NCBI GenBank assembly: GCA_030544235.1
Contig: CM060466.1
Coordinates: 4,286,592 to 4,350,591 of the forward strand
Source of the DNA: Lepturacanthus savala
Lineage: Eukaryota; Chordata; Actinopteri; Scombriformes; Trichiuridae
Length of the DNA: 64,000 nt
Direction: 5' to 3'
The number at the start of each line of letters is the position of its first letter. Within the stretch, counting starts at the first letter, position 1. Below are positions 12,375 through 23,939 of this stretch, in pieces. The notes under the pieces are model-generated. The model did no database searches. It was given only the letters and a program-made list of their open reading frames with translations, and was not told the origin of the DNA. Made by a program: the position numbers and the translations under genes.

Positions 12375-13544
12375 CAAATTAAACTGATTATATTTATATT
12401 CTGTGTATTTGAAGCGTTTTGGTTAATATTTATTCTCTGGGTTCATTAAAATATAAATAAAAATCACATGAACATGCATTTGTTTTAGATTTGTGTGACT
12501 AATTTGGCATAAAACGCTCAAATAATTACAAAAAAAATCAAATATAAAATAGATTTATAGCCCTAAAAGTCCTTATTGTGACAGTCGCTGTTTATATCTG
12601 AGTAAAAACAAGTGTCAGAATTCAGATTTTCGCAGCCACGTATGAATCCGAGCGACGCGGATGCTGCTAAATCACTGAGGATATAAAGCTGTCATCCATA
12701 TGTAAACTAGCGTATCTCTGCCCTTAATCACACAGGGAGGTGACATTAGTGGAGATTAGCCTCCTCCGGTCTGCAAACTACATTTCAGCGATACAGAAAC
12801 GTCTCGTTTGGTGCAGCAGCCGCATTTATTTCGACCTTTTGGGGTCAAACTTGGAGTAAAAGGTCACAAATCTTTATCAACTCCACCCAAACTGGTCCCC
12901 GGGAGCAGAATAACGCGGTCAAATACGGAAAAAACTGCGATTTTTATTCATAAAACGCACGAGAAATGTTCAATAAAGTAAAACAGCAAATAAATATAGT
13001 TGTTTTTTATTTTTTGTTTTTTTCTGACCCTTCATTACTTTAAGTTAAAAGACTTTTCTGCTGCTTTAATCTGTTAAAAACCTTTTTATACAGCAGCAGC
13101 TTTGAGTTTTATTAATAAATCCCAGTAAAAACCTCAGCTCCAACACTAAATAAAGTGTTTTACATCAATGTTACTGTTACAGCATCAATATATATCATCA
13201 ATATCCACATCATCAATACAATAATTAATAGTTTAATAGAATATCAGTAGTAGAGACTATTTGTAATTTTGATTTCTATCATTTTATGGACAAATAATTG
13301 ACCTTTGAACTCTTATCTTATTAATTATTGAACTTTCTATTAAAGTATTACAGATAATTTGGCTTATTTCAATTTTTTCCAATGATTTGGGCCAGTTTAG
13401 TTTTAAATAAAGTATTTTTATCTGTAGTAAAACACAATTTTATATATTTTTATTCAATATTCTAACTATATTTTCTCTATAACATCAACATAAATAGATT
13501 CTGACTCTTCTGTAGTCACCTCACATGTTGTAGATTTATTTTAA

Positions 13545-14160
13545 TTCCAGGTTTAAGTCCAATAACCTTTGTGTTTGTAGAGATATTCAACATTTATTAT
13601 CATTTATAGCAGGAAAACTGATAAATAAACCTGGGGTTTAAATATTTAAATATGTTTATTTTGTTTATCTATTAAAAATCGCTATGTTAAATTGAATTAA
13701 CCTACATTTACTGATTAAATAAACATAGATTTCTATTGATTCCAGGTTTAAGTCCAATAACCTTTGTGTTTGTAGAGATATTCAACATTTATTATCATTT
13801 ATAGCAGGAAAACTGATAAATAAACCTGGGTTTTAAGTGTTAATATGCAAAAAAACTTAATAAATCTGTGTTATGTGCTATGTTAAATTGAATTAACCTA
13901 CATTTACTGATTAAATAAACATATATTTCTATTGATTCCAGGTTTAAGTCCAATAACCTTTGTGTTTGTAGAGATATTCAACATTTATTATCATTTATAG
14001 CAGGAAAACTGAACAGAACTTAAAGGTAAAGAGTTAATTTTAACTCAACTCGTGTTAAAACACCATTAAAGAGTTTTAACACTAACTCTTTCAGTGTTAA
14101 ACCTTTGTGGTTATAGAGATAATTCAGATTTATTATTATTTATAGCAGGATAAGCGACAA
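13545..14160. repeat. ~195-bp tandem triplication plus partial fourth copy
   Basis: The block starting TTCCAGGTTTAAGTCCAATA and ending ATAGCAGGAAAACTGA starts at 13545, 13740 and 13936. A diverged fourth piece lies at about 14099-14155 (TTTGTGGTTATAGAGATAA to AGCAGGATAAG). The conserved part is about 90 bases, and the linkers differ more. Confidence 0.85.
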
Positions 14161-14397
14161 ATTTGACCCAAATAAACCTGTTTATAGCGTCCAGAGATGG
14201 AGAATTCACTGGTTTTATAACACAGGGCGTAAAAATTAAACATTTCTTCTTCTTTAAATCACTGTGTCTCTCCCTGATGCAGACTAGTAAAACCCGGGCC
14301 GTGTTGGGTCTTGGTCGGGCAGGTTTTATGGCCACAGCTCTGTCATTGCTCCGCATCGTCCTCCTCCTCCAGACCCCCAGCACCAGCTGTTTCCCTC

Positions 14398-14437
14398 AGG
14401 AGGAGGAGGAGGAGGAGGAGGAGGAGGAGGAGGAGGA
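14398..14437. repeat. (GGA)n microsatellite
   Basis: About 13 GGA triplets, a polypurine tract able to form triplex DNA. It gives a poly-Glu or poly-Arg stretch in spurious frames. Confidence 0.95.
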
Positions 14438-14973
14438 TGCCGCCGTCCTCCTCGTCCTTTCAGGGGTTTTCGTCAGCCAGAGCCGAGCCGTGGGACCGAT
14501 CCGCCGAATCGTCTCGGTCGCATTCCCAAAAAATTACAGAGCAGCGGCTCTGGCTCCAGGCCGACACCAAATAAATCAGGTTGACCTTTAACACCAGACC
14601 TTTCATTAGGGAATTCCAGGCTAATTGCTTTACGATTTCATTGCGAGCGGGGAAGCATCTTCTCTGGGTTTTGTTTCTGGCGATCGGCCGAGGGGATCCC
14701 TCGCTGTCAGGATGAGAAATAACAGCTGATGCTGCTGGACCAGAGGAGGGGGGGGAGGGAGGGGGAGGTTAGAAGCTAAAAACTAAAATAAATAATAAAT
14801 ATAAGAAAAAATTAATTAAAAAAAAATATCAAAGGGTCATTTTAATATTTCCATTAAGAAATATGCTGAAACGTTTAGTTAAAAAGCAGAATTCATGGTT
14901 CATCTGTCGCTGCACACCCCTACAATCAGAAATGGACCGGTCCATTCACTCACACATACATGTAGATGTCATG

Positions 14974-15352
14974 TATAACCCGTTATATCCTCACATTGCT
15001 CCACTAACCATGTACAAATATAGTGAAGCTATACATCAAATTAAACAGGAGAAACTCCACTACAAGCACATATAAGTCATATTTACACACACCAAACACA
15101 ACTCCAACACCAAGCTAATTAATTAACAAATATGAAAATCGGTATACGATCATAAAGCCGACCCACTCGCCTCATTTTGATGGCTAGCGCGCTGATACTT
15201 CATGTTATACAAACAAATGACATCTCATATGAAAGCTGAGACTGTGACGAGTCCAACGGTACCATCAGTGTAGCTTTATGACAAAAACTCAGTAAACTAG
15301 CAGCCAAAAAACTCTACAGTAAAAAGTCGCTTGTTTGAAGCGACTAACAGAA
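14974..15352. mobile_element. Truncated piggyBac-like MITE, copy 2
   Basis: From AACCCGTTATATCC the sequence follows the MITE at 1500-2049 through the shared body (CATGTACAAATATAGTGAAG, TGAAAATCGGTATACGATCA). It stops at about 15352, before the right terminal inverted repeat, and its left TTAA is mutated. It is an old, immobile copy inside sp6 intron 1. Confidence 0.8.
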
Positions 15353-16084
15353 TTGTAGTTATTTGGATACTAATCGTATAAAAGGGGCCCCCCTCATTCA
15401 TTCCAGTACCCTGGGCCTCTTATTCTCTAAAGCCACCACTGGCCTCCTGTTAGACGCTGGTCCTCGACCTCCTGGTTCCGGGTCGACCTTCCCTCCGACA
15501 GATAAGGCATCAGGCGATCTCGGGCCGGAGATACCGAGACGACTTTACTGTTTCCTGCTGTAAAGATAATTGCAGACGTTGGAGGACGGGGGAGTGGTGG
15601 AAGTCAACAGGATTGTTTGGGGCATGTTTTTTTTTTTTTTTGGAGCCAGGCTGGTGCCTCTCGTCATAAATTTTCAACAGACTCGTTGAATTTTTAACAA
15701 GCTCCGCGTCGCTTTTTTGGAGGCGGCGCGGCCCCTCCCCCTCCGGACGAGCGACGCCAGGTCAAAAACCCGGAGAAGGTTTTAAACGTGTTATTCTTGG
15801 AACTCTCCTCCGTCGGTTTTGTAAAAGGCCGATTGTTGATGTTTTGTGCCGCCAGTGTGTGTAGGAGGCGTGGCGTTTTTTTTTTTTTTTTACGGCGCTT
15901 CTTCTTCTTTTTCTCTAACTCACCCTGAAGGGCTGTTGTTGTAAATCATGTGTGATTCATAAAAAAAAAAAAAACAGGTTCTCCTGTCTGCCAGGTTCCA
16001 TCTCCGCAAACCTCAGAGAGTTTGGCCTGCAGCCATACCTCCCTGGAACTTCTTCCTTCACCAAACTGCTTTCCTGTCAACACC

Positions 16085-16152
16085 CCACACACACACACAC
16101 ACACACACACCAGCGTTTACGTCCCTCTCTCCACACACACACACACACACAT
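16085..16152. repeat. Two CA microsatellites
   Basis: CA runs at about 16085-16111 and 16133-16151, separated by a short pyrimidine-rich linker. Confidence 0.9.
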
Positions 16153-16308
16153 GTTGTTTTCTTTGCTCTTGTCTTTGACTGTCCTCCATGGGAAGTACCT
16201 GGCAGCGGATGCATGTGGCAGGTTTCTGCCTGGACACGTCTCGTCCCCCCCCCCTTCCCCACCTTCATCTCTCTTCTGGCTCCACGGCAACGCAGCGTGA
16301 GAACGGTG

Positions 16309-16322
16309 GTATCCATGGCAAC
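16309..16322. promoter_or_regulatory. RFX-type X-box within sp6 intron 1
   Basis: GTATCCATGGCAAC fits the X-box pattern GTNRCC, two bases, RGYAAC at every fixed position. About 25 bases downstream lies TATTTAA in a GC-rich context, so the area could be an alternative promoter or an enhancer. A chance match cannot be excluded from sequence alone. Confidence 0.4.
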
Positions 16323-16539
16323 GGAGGCGGAGGCGGCGTGCTCGGTTATTTAAACGCCATAGACGGGAGGATTTAAGTTGTGCACGTCTGAAGTTCAGAG
16401 AGCAACCTAGAGACTTCTGAGAGGTCACTGAAGAACTGAGTTAGTGATGGGAGGTTCATCTGTTTTTAGGGAGTCGGATCATTCGGCTCCCAAACGGCTC
16501 TTCATTTTACCATTTATGCGTGTTTTGACTCATGATTTA

Positions 16540-17335
16540 TATTAAAACACAAAATCCTCTGGTTAAAAATTAAAATAAAAATTTTAATTCTAAAACCACT
16601 GATTCAAAATTAAAAGAAAAACACTGAAAGAACCGATTCAGCATCAAAATAAAAACACTAAAAGAATTGATTCGAAATTAAAAGAAAAACACAAAAAATA
16701 CAGATTCAAAATTAAAATAAAACCATTAAAACCACTGATTTAAAATTAAAATAAAAACACGAAAAGCACTAATTCAGAATTAACATAAAAACACTAAAAG
16801 AAACGATTCAGAATTAACATAAAAATAAAAAAACACTAAAAGAACTAATTCAGAATTAAAATAAAAATTAAAAAAACACTAAATCTACTGACTCAAAATT
16901 AAAATAAAAACACAAAAAATACAGATTAAAAATTAAAATAAAACCATTAAAGCCACTGATTAAAAATTTAAATAAAAACACAAAAAATACAGATTAAAAA
17001 TTAAAATAAAAATCACTAAAAGCACTGATTCAAATTTAAAATAAAAATTAAAAAAATATTAAAAGCACTAATTCAGAATTAAAATAAAAAATTTAGAAAA
17101 CACTAAATCTACTGATTCTAAATTAAAATAAAAAAAACACTAAAAGCACTGATTCAGAACTAAAATAAAATCACAAAAAATACAGATTAAAAATTAAAAT
17201 AAAAATAAAAAAACACTAAATCCACTGATTCAAAATTTAAATAAAAATTAAAAAAACACTAAATCCACTGATTCAAAATTTAAATAAAATCCACTAAAAT
17301 CACTGATTCAGAATTGAAATAAAAAACATAAATTA
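16540..17335. repeat. AT-rich ~36-bp minisatellite
   Basis: Tandem imperfect units run AAAATTAAAATAAAAACACT then AAAAGCACTGATTC, about 20 of them, with slippage in A runs. No gene is seen. Confidence 0.85.
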
Positions 17336-17544
17336 AAATTGATCTGTATGTAGGTCATGAACTAAAATGCTTTAGATCCTCACATCGAACAAGGAAAAAC
17401 TGCCTAAAAAACCTTTAATGGGGAAAAAAAGAGGAAGAAACTTCAGGAAGAGAAACAGCAGAGGATGAACAGGTGTGAAACAGATAATAACAGGATGGAA
17501 ACTACACATTAGAACAGGAAAAAATAGAATATAAGGCTCTAATT

Positions 17545-17700
17545 TCTGGCGACACGGTGCTGCAGTGGGTCAAAGGGTCAAGACCTTGGTCTGGGACTTT
17601 TCTTGATGTTTGGTGGCTTCTTCAGCTTTTTCCCACAGTCCAAAAACATGCTGAGGTTAATTGGAGACTCTAAGTCGCATGTTATTTTGCTGCTCCACTT
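17545..17700 (+). mobile_element. SINE fragment 1
   Basis: It has CGACACGGTGCTGCAGTGG, then the body phrases TTTTTCCCACAGTCC and AACATGCTGAGGTTAATTGG shared with the fuller copies at 55868 and 60148. The middle is altered and the 3' part lost. An old copy. Confidence 0.7.
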
Positions 17701-18094
17701 ATTTGAATGCTGTATTTACTTGTTTTCTTCACGTGTTTTGTTCGGTGTGTGTTTAAATTAGAAAAATTAAATGATAATAGCTGTTAGGTCTTTATCTTCA
17801 GCAATTTATTGAAATTTAAATGATATATGTGTTGAAATAAAAATCACAAGCCTGTTTCATCCAGTGGGCCGGTTCATGCATATCTGTCGTCCCAGGTCAA
17901 AGGTCAAAGGGATGTCGTACAAATCTGTGATTTGTGATTTTTTTTGGGGCTAAACAAATAAAATTGATTAGATTTTATTTTAAATCAGTTTTTTAGTGTT
18001 TTCACTAATTCAATAGAGTCAAAACAGCACAAAAAAGCAGTTTGGGAGCCGAAAGAGCCGTCTCTTCTAAGTGATCTGAGCCAAATGAGGACTT

Positions 18095-18350
18095 TTCTGT
18101 GTGGAGTTTCATGTTTTTCATGTTTTCACCAGGTTCTTCGACTTCCTCTGACAGACATTCCACCCAAAAACATGCTGAGGTTAATTGGAGACTCTAAATT
18201 GCCTGTAGGTGTGAGTGTGTGAGTGAATGGTGTGTGTGCCCCATGATTGGCTGGTGTATTCCTGCCTTTCTCCTGTAATGTGCTGGGATTGACCCCTGTG
18301 ACCCCTGCGACCCTAATGAGGAATAAGCGGGTATAGAAGATGAAGATGAG
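18095..18350 (+). mobile_element. SINE fragment 2
   Basis: It begins within the body (GTGTGGAGTTTCATG) and runs to the shared 3' end GACCCTAATGAGGAATAAGC. The tRNA-like head is missing. It ends about 70 bases before the sp6 coding-exon acceptor. Confidence 0.75.
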
Positions 18351-18446
18351 TTTGGAGATTGTTTGACATGAATCTCACAGACCTCACTCACTGACGCCTA
18401 ATTTCTTTCTTTCTACAGGTTTTTTTCAACTCAGCACCTGTCCACC

Positions 18447-18455
18447 ATGTGCTAA
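18447..18455 (+). other. Two-codon upstream ORF in sp6 leader
   Basis: CCACCATGTGCTAA lies in the leader part of the coding exon. ATG TGC TAA makes a Met-Cys-stop ORF whose context CCACC matches the strong start consensus. The sp6 start at 18580 has CCCTC before it, a weak context at -3, and G at +4. Such a minimal uORF would be expected to dampen translation or make it depend on reinitiation. Whether this part is in the mature mRNA depends on the acceptor at 18418. Confidence 0.6.
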
Positions 18456-18579
18456 CCTTCCCCTGACGCTAACCCCCCACCCTGAAAGATCGTGACCCGC
18501 GCTCCGAGCTGCTGACCTCCGAGCTGCTGACCACGTCACCAGTCCAGCTCCTGCAGCAGCACCAGCCGCCGCCGCCCTC

Positions 18580-19542
18580 ATGGCCCACCCGTACGAGCCC
18601 TGGCTACGGACGGCGCCGCCCGGCGGCAGCTCAGACGACATGAACATCCCGTCGTGGTGGGACCTGCACCGGGACGTCCAGTCCGGGAGCTGGATCGACC
18701 TGCAGACGGGTCAGGGCGTGGGCCTGCCGTCGGTGAGCCAGGGCGGCTCCATGGGGCTGCAGTCGTCGCTGGGGCCCTACGGGTCCGATCCGCAGCTGTG
18801 CTCCCTGCCGCCGGCCCAGCAGCACGCCGCCGCCGCTAACGCCTCCCACTCCTCCCACCTCTTCCCGCAGGACGGCTTCAAGATGGAGCCGCTGGCGCCC
18901 GAGATGCTGCAGCCGGAGCCGTTCTCCCTGGAGGAGCCGCCGGAGAGCGCCGTGTCGGCCCGGCCCAAGCCCCAGCGCCGCTCCTCGTCCAGGGGCGCCG
19001 GCCAGGCCGTGTGCCGCTGCCCCAACTGCGTCCACGCCGAGCAGCTGGGCCAGGCCGCCGCCTCGGCCGCCGCGGACGACGGCCGGCGGAAGCACATGCA
19101 CAACTGCCACATCCCCGGCTGCGGCAAGGCCTACGCCAAGACGTCGCACCTGAAGGCGCACCTGCGCTGGCACAGCGGCGACCGGCCGTTCGTCTGCAAC
19201 TGGCTGTTCTGCGGGAAGCGGTTCACGCGCTCCGACGAACTGCAGCGCCACCTGCAGACGCACACCGGCGCCAAGAAGTTCAGCTGCGCGCTGTGCCCCC
19301 GCGTCTTCATGCGCAACGACCACCTGGCCAAGCACATGCGCACGCACGAGTCCCCGCCGGGCCACGGCGGCGAGGACCGGGTGAACGGCGACGGGCGGCT
19401 GGAGAAGGGCTTCGACTCGCCCACGCCGCCGCAGCAGGCGTCCTCGAACGCGTCGGCCGCCTCCGACGCCGCGGAGCCGCCGCTGAAGCTGAAATGCGAG
19501 ACTGACCCCTCGGTCTCCAGCGTGACAGGGCAGTCCGGCTAA
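18580..19542 (+). CDS. sp6: Sp6 (epiprofin-type) transcription factor, single coding exon
   Basis: A 320-residue Sp/KLF-family factor, a nuclear DNA-binding protein for GC boxes; mammalian SP6 acts in tooth, skin and limb epithelium. Residues 145-150 (CRCPNC) are the buttonhead box. Three C2H2 fingers follow: C176/C181/H194/H198, C206/C211/H224/H228 and C236/C239/H252/H256. Helix contacts KTSHLKA, RSDELQR and RNDHLAK give the usual GC-box readout, with Asn246 where Ser is usual. The words HNCHIPGCGKAYAKTSHLKA and WHSGDRPFVC, and an N-terminal SWWDLH, match SP6 rather than SP5, SP7, SP8 or SP9 as I remember them. The start is the first ATG after an in-frame TGA at 18493. Mammalian SP6 has about 100 more N-terminal residues, including an Sp box; these are absent here, so an upstream coding exon with another acceptor, or true loss, must be considered. 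The gene is very GC-rich against its surroundings. Confidence 0.9.
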   Translation: MAHPYEPWLRTAPPGGSSDDMNIPSWWDLHRDVQSGSWIDLQTGQGVGLPSVSQGGSMGLQSSLGPYGSDPQLCSLPPAQQHAAAANASHSSHLFPQDGFKMEPLAPEMLQPEPFSLEEPPESAVSARPKPQRRSSSRGAGQAVCRCPNCVHAEQLGQAAASAAADDGRRKHMHNCHIPGCGKAYAKTSHLKAHLRWHSGDRPFVCNWLFCGKRFTRSDELQRHLQTHTGAKKFSCALCPRVFMRNDHLAKHMRTHESPPGHGGEDRVNGDGRLEKGFDSPTPPQQASSNASAASDAAEPPLKLKCETDPSVSSVTGQSG

Positions 19543-19809
19543 CCATCGCTTTTATTTGCCAGTTTCTGAGTTTTACCATAGAGTAGAGAATAGAAGGTTA
19601 AATTTTCAACGGAAAGGAAAGTGTTTTCTGCGGAAAATGTTAAAAAAAACGGATAAAAGTTGCGCTCTTTGTTTAGTAAAACGGCGGCTTAGGAGGCCGG
19701 GACTTCCATTGCTGCTAGAGCCGCTATCACCATTAGACCAAGAGAACTGGAGATTTAACTGAAGGTGGCTTGTTAACTTGTTTACAATGAAATGTGTTAA
19801 CACAGAGTT
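19543..19809 (+). other. Probable sp6 3' UTR start
   Basis: Sequence after the sp6 stop without a further gene. No convincing polyadenylation signal was found before the foldback element that begins at about 19810, so the end of the transcript is open. Confidence 0.4.
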
Positions 19810-20960
19810 TGACGACGCTAAAGTTAGCCTCCGATTCCGCACTTAAGGTGGAAATTTAAGGTGGAATTAGCTTCACGTGCAGAAGGAAGTCACTAATTCC
19901 ACTAATTGACTCTTCTTGATGTAAGACGTTAACTTTGCCTGAAACGTATTTGTGAAACTTATTTTATTTCTGAAAAAATAGGAGATTTCACCGTTTTTGG
20001 TACAATACATCTAGACCAGTATACATCAACAGGGGGTCCGCGACCCCTAGGGGGTCCGTGGAGGTACTGCAGGGGGTCCTCCAAATGAAAAAGAAGTTAT
20101 TTTTATTTTTACCAAAATAATTTGTGAGTTAAAAATATATATATATCTTCAGAGCCGAATAACAAGCTAGTTAGCTACAAGGCTAGTTAGCTACCAAGCT
20201 AGTTAGCTACCAAGCTAGTTGGCTACCAAGCTAGTTAGCTACCATAGTTGTTGGCTAAAGACACAGAGTTGTTTTAAAGACCTAATTACTAATCATACTA
20301 TTTCTACTACCTTTACTGCTACTACTACTAATTATAATAATAAAATAAGGTTGAAGACCCCTGATCTAGACCTTTTTAGACCAGGTCCAGATCAAAAACC
20401 ACTGACTTTAGACTTCTCAAATCTGGACTAGATTATCCCACAGATACTGAGTATGTTAACTTTGTGTGAAAACTATTATTGCATCTGTGAAACTTATTTT
20501 ATTTGTGAAAATACTAAAGGGAAGATTTCACCGTTTTCATTCAATACGTCTAGACCTCATTAGACCAGGTCCAGATCAATAACCACTGGTCTTGGACTTC
20601 TCAAATCCGGACTAAGATTATCATACAGACCCTAAAGAAGTTATCTACAGTCCAAAAAATGAGAAAAAAATAAAGGTTTCACAAATCAGCGACTGTGTTT
20701 TTATGAATCTTCAGGGTCTGTTGGATAATCCAGTCCAGACCTGGTCTAAAGAGGTCTAGACGTATTAAAATCTCCCTTTTAGCATTTTCTCAAGTAGAAT
20801 ACTAGATTTCAGACAACGTAATGTCTTACCAAACATCAAAAACCAGACAATTAGTGAGCAAACAGTCACACGTGAAGCTAATTCCACCTTAACTTTACCA
20901 AAGCTAGCGAATCGGAAGCTAACGTCAGCGTTTTGGATGATAAATACGAGATAAGTGATG
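19810..20960. mobile_element. Foldback (long inverted repeat) element with nested hAT copy
   Basis: The left arm GGTGGAATTAGCTTCACGTG (19859-19879 area) is matched on the other strand by CACGTGAAGCTAATTCCACC near 20868-20888. Outer parts pair less well (CTCCGATTCCGC with GCGAATCGGAAG). The interior also repeats directly: the stretch with GTTAACTTTG, TTTCACCGTTTT and TCTAGACC occurs at about 19925-20016 and again at about 20455-20560. No transposase is seen. Outer limits are approximate. Confidence 0.65.
20017..20363. mobile_element. Non-autonomous hAT-like element with 8-bp target duplication
   Basis: The element runs from CAGTATACATCAACAGGGGG to GGTTGAAGACCCCTG and is flanked on both sides by the identical octamer ATCTAGAC (20009-20016 and 20364-20371). 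An 8-bp target duplication and CAG...CTG ends are typical of hAT transposons. Inside, the 16-base phrase CAAGCTAGTTAGCTAC is repeated about five times (20163-20245). The insertion splits one of the direct repeats of the surrounding foldback element, so it is the younger event. Confidence 0.85.
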
Positions 20961-21118
20961 TTTTTTTTTCTTTTTGTTTCAGACAAATGTCACCAAACGT
21001 GTGTAGCCTACTGTGCAAGTTGTGACAAGACACTGGAATATAATATTGCATTTTCTAATTTTTTTAAAAAGGTTCAAGTAGCCATTTTGGGTGGGTGACA
21101 GTTCAATGCCAAGAAAGC

Positions 21119-21155
21119 GTGTGTGTGTGTGTGTGTGCGTGTGTGTGTGTGTGTG
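21119..21155. repeat. (GT)n microsatellite
   Basis: GT run with one GC interruption. Confidence 0.95.
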
Positions 21156-22438
21156 ATATGAAAACACTAGAGAAGGTAACGCTGTGCCATGGCAGCAACA
21201 CTGAGATTCTCCACAACAAGAGCGAGAATGATGTGATGCTGACAATAATATAAATAATATAAAGTAGACGAGTTAAGGGACTAAAATGTGTTTTTACTTA
21301 CTAGAAATAAATAAGTCAGATCAGCCTTTATTTCTGAGATATACACATTTATTAAAAATGGCCGCCATGTAGATAAACACATATAAAACACTGTTTGTCT
21401 TAGTAATAAAACTTGTCATTGTTTCCCAATACAACTGTAAATAAAGTTGTGAATTTTCCATCTCATCAATCATTACCTAATGGATAAAGCAATTGAATTT
21501 TTAGACTTGATAGCTGTTTATTTGGATTATTTGACCTTAATTATGAATTAAGAAGAAGCTAAGATATGAGTTTTGGTGTGTATATCTGTGAATTAAAGGC
21601 TGGATGAACTTATTCCCATAATTCTAAACAGACATTTGTGTCAGAACTTGCCATAAAACGTCCCTTAACTCTTCTACTAATACTATAATACAATATAATA
21701 TAATATAATACGATATAACTACAGTTACTACATTACTACGGTGTCTAGAATGGACCAAAAAACAGTAGTAACACTAAAAGCAAAGCAGCAAAACATCAGT
21801 TTTAATGGTAGTAACTTCAGACTATTGATGCAAAACATCATACGTTCAAATAATGTGAACACTCCATGCAAAACACACTAGTGCTAATAGTAATGTGAAC
21901 AAAAAAACAATTAACACGTTGAAGTATCACAGACACAATCGAACCTTCACTCCTGTCAGGTAAGAACCAGAAGATGAAGCCGGACACTTCGGAGGGAAGA
22001 AGGGGGTTGGAAGAGAGAGAGAATTCTCCCGTCGGTCAAAGGAAGTCCTGGTTTTTTGTTGGGACACGCTGACGAAAACAGAAACGAGTCCACGGATCAA
22101 CGCTGTCAACGCCACAGGCTGCTGCTGCTGAATGAAGCCACCAGCTCCCAGGAAACCTCTCCTCAACACATCATCAATCCCAGAGGCCCGTGCATGTCCC
22201 AGCATCTAAAGCAGCACTAAGATACCAACATATATATGTATATATACGTGTGGGATAATGTCACAGGTGGATATTTAAAATTTATTATTATTTATTGTCC
22301 TTTTCGGTTAAACCATTTGACATTTCGTTGGCAAAAAATCGCACATTCGGTGTGATTTTTGTAAAAAAAACACAAAAAATGGTTCAAATGACAAGAAACA
22401 TGAACACAAAATGTACATTTTGAGGGACCTGATGAATG

Positions 22439-22439
<1 letters not shown>

Positions 22440-22500
<61 letters not shown>

Positions 22501-22507
22501 TACACAC
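22440..22507. repeat. (TA)n-(CA)n microsatellite
   Basis: About 44 bases of TA pass directly into a CA run that abuts the left end of the Tc1-like element. Confidence 0.95.
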
Positions 22508-22716
22508 ACTATGGTTTAAAAGTTTGGGGTCACTTTAGTGTTTTCCATGAAAAGTCACACTTTTATTTACCATAATAAGTTGTAAAATATATAAAATAAA
22601 TAATATAAATATTACATTAGCCTTTCTGATTAGTTTAAAGTTATCTTTATTGAAAAAGACAGCGCTTTACTTTCAAAAATAAAGACATTTTGAAGTGACC
22701 AAACTTTTGAATGGTA

Positions 22717-22718
<2 letters not shown>
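22508..22718. mobile_element. Tc1/mariner-like MITE with terminal inverted repeats
   Basis: The left end ACTATGGTTTAAAAGTTTGG is matched in inverse complement by the right end CCAAACTTTTGAATGGTAGT. AAAGTTTGGGGTCACTTT is typical wording of fish Tc1-like ends. TA sequence flanks it on the right and a TA/CA tract on the left, fitting TA target choice. No transposase. Confidence 0.75.

Positions 22719-22814
<96 letters not shown>
22719..22814. repeat. (TA)n-(GT)n microsatellite
   Basis: About 78 bases of TA followed by GT directly after the Tc1-like element. Confidence 0.95.
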
Positions 22815-23939
22815 ATTTTTCACAAATGGTTCAACTGATTATATTTAATGTGAAAGGAATGATTCATACAGAGATTTATCATCCGTCTCTGCAGTTTTTC
22901 TCAGTTCTACTGAGACTTTTATCAACTTAAACCCATATTTTTATGTTTTGGTTCAGTGGAAACAGTTTTCATCTAAAATATATATATAAATAAATAAAAA
23001 AATAAAGAGCCAGCATCCCATTCTAGGCTTAAACACAGTGGAGCATTTAAAGCTATAACAACTATATGTTGTGATAATGTTGTGTTTACAGCTTCTTTCG
23101 TTTTCCCTTAAATATTTTATTTAACCTGGATGTTTGAATGTGGAACCGAAATGTTAAAACTCTAAATTCGTGATATTTAAAAGCTAAATCTCTTTATTAG
23201 CAGTAAATAATGCAACTCGCGCTTAAATCAAGCGACCGTTTGACTCCTTTTAACGGAGAATTAGCATGAACTAGCATGAATTAGCATACTGCGTTAGCAG
23301 TAAAAAAACAACATTTTAGACATGAAAAACGTTATTTAGGTTACGTGTTTTGGGTAGTTAACTTTCATAATCAATATTGTATGATCAATAGTTCTGTAGC
23401 GAGCAGTATAAGGAGTTTTAAACCACTTTTAGGACGTATGTAAACTATCACAGACGTTAGCCTGAGATTTCTACATTTAAAGGGAGCTTACATTCTTCTT
23501 GGAGTCTCACAATTTCTGTATTTATGTATAGGAGATAAATGGAAGACTGCTAAAATATTAGTCAATGATTGTGTATTGACTATTTTTATTGTATTTGCTG
23601 TTATTAGATTATTATTAAATAGGCTCGTGATGTTTTCTTTTACCTTGGTCAGTAGAACAAGATGGACAAACTTTTTCATTGATTGCTGTAGTATATGTTT
23701 TTAGTTGTGGAGACTTGTAATAAAATAAACATTCTAAAACTTTTGATAAGTTAAATATCATGGTGTAATAACTTGTATTTAATCTATTATTTGTCCTTTA
23801 TTAAATAAAAAAAAAACTATATTCTGTGTCCATCTCAAACCTTTATTTACCGAAGACAGAATTCATAATCAAAAGGTTTGCAGTTCCATTAAAATTGCAC
23901 AAAATTAGTAATATTACTGATTTTTAATTTAAGTTAACT

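Noticed and set aside
14163..14591. 142-codon frame with poly-Glu
   Set aside because: Carries the GGA microsatellite, has no recognisable domain and lies in sp6 intron 1 without matching splice sites.
18631..19365. 244-codon open frame on the minus strand across sp6
   Set aside because: A shadow of the very GC-rich sp6 exon; composition is Val/Ala/Gly/Arg-rich with no domain, while the plus strand encodes conserved zinc fingers.
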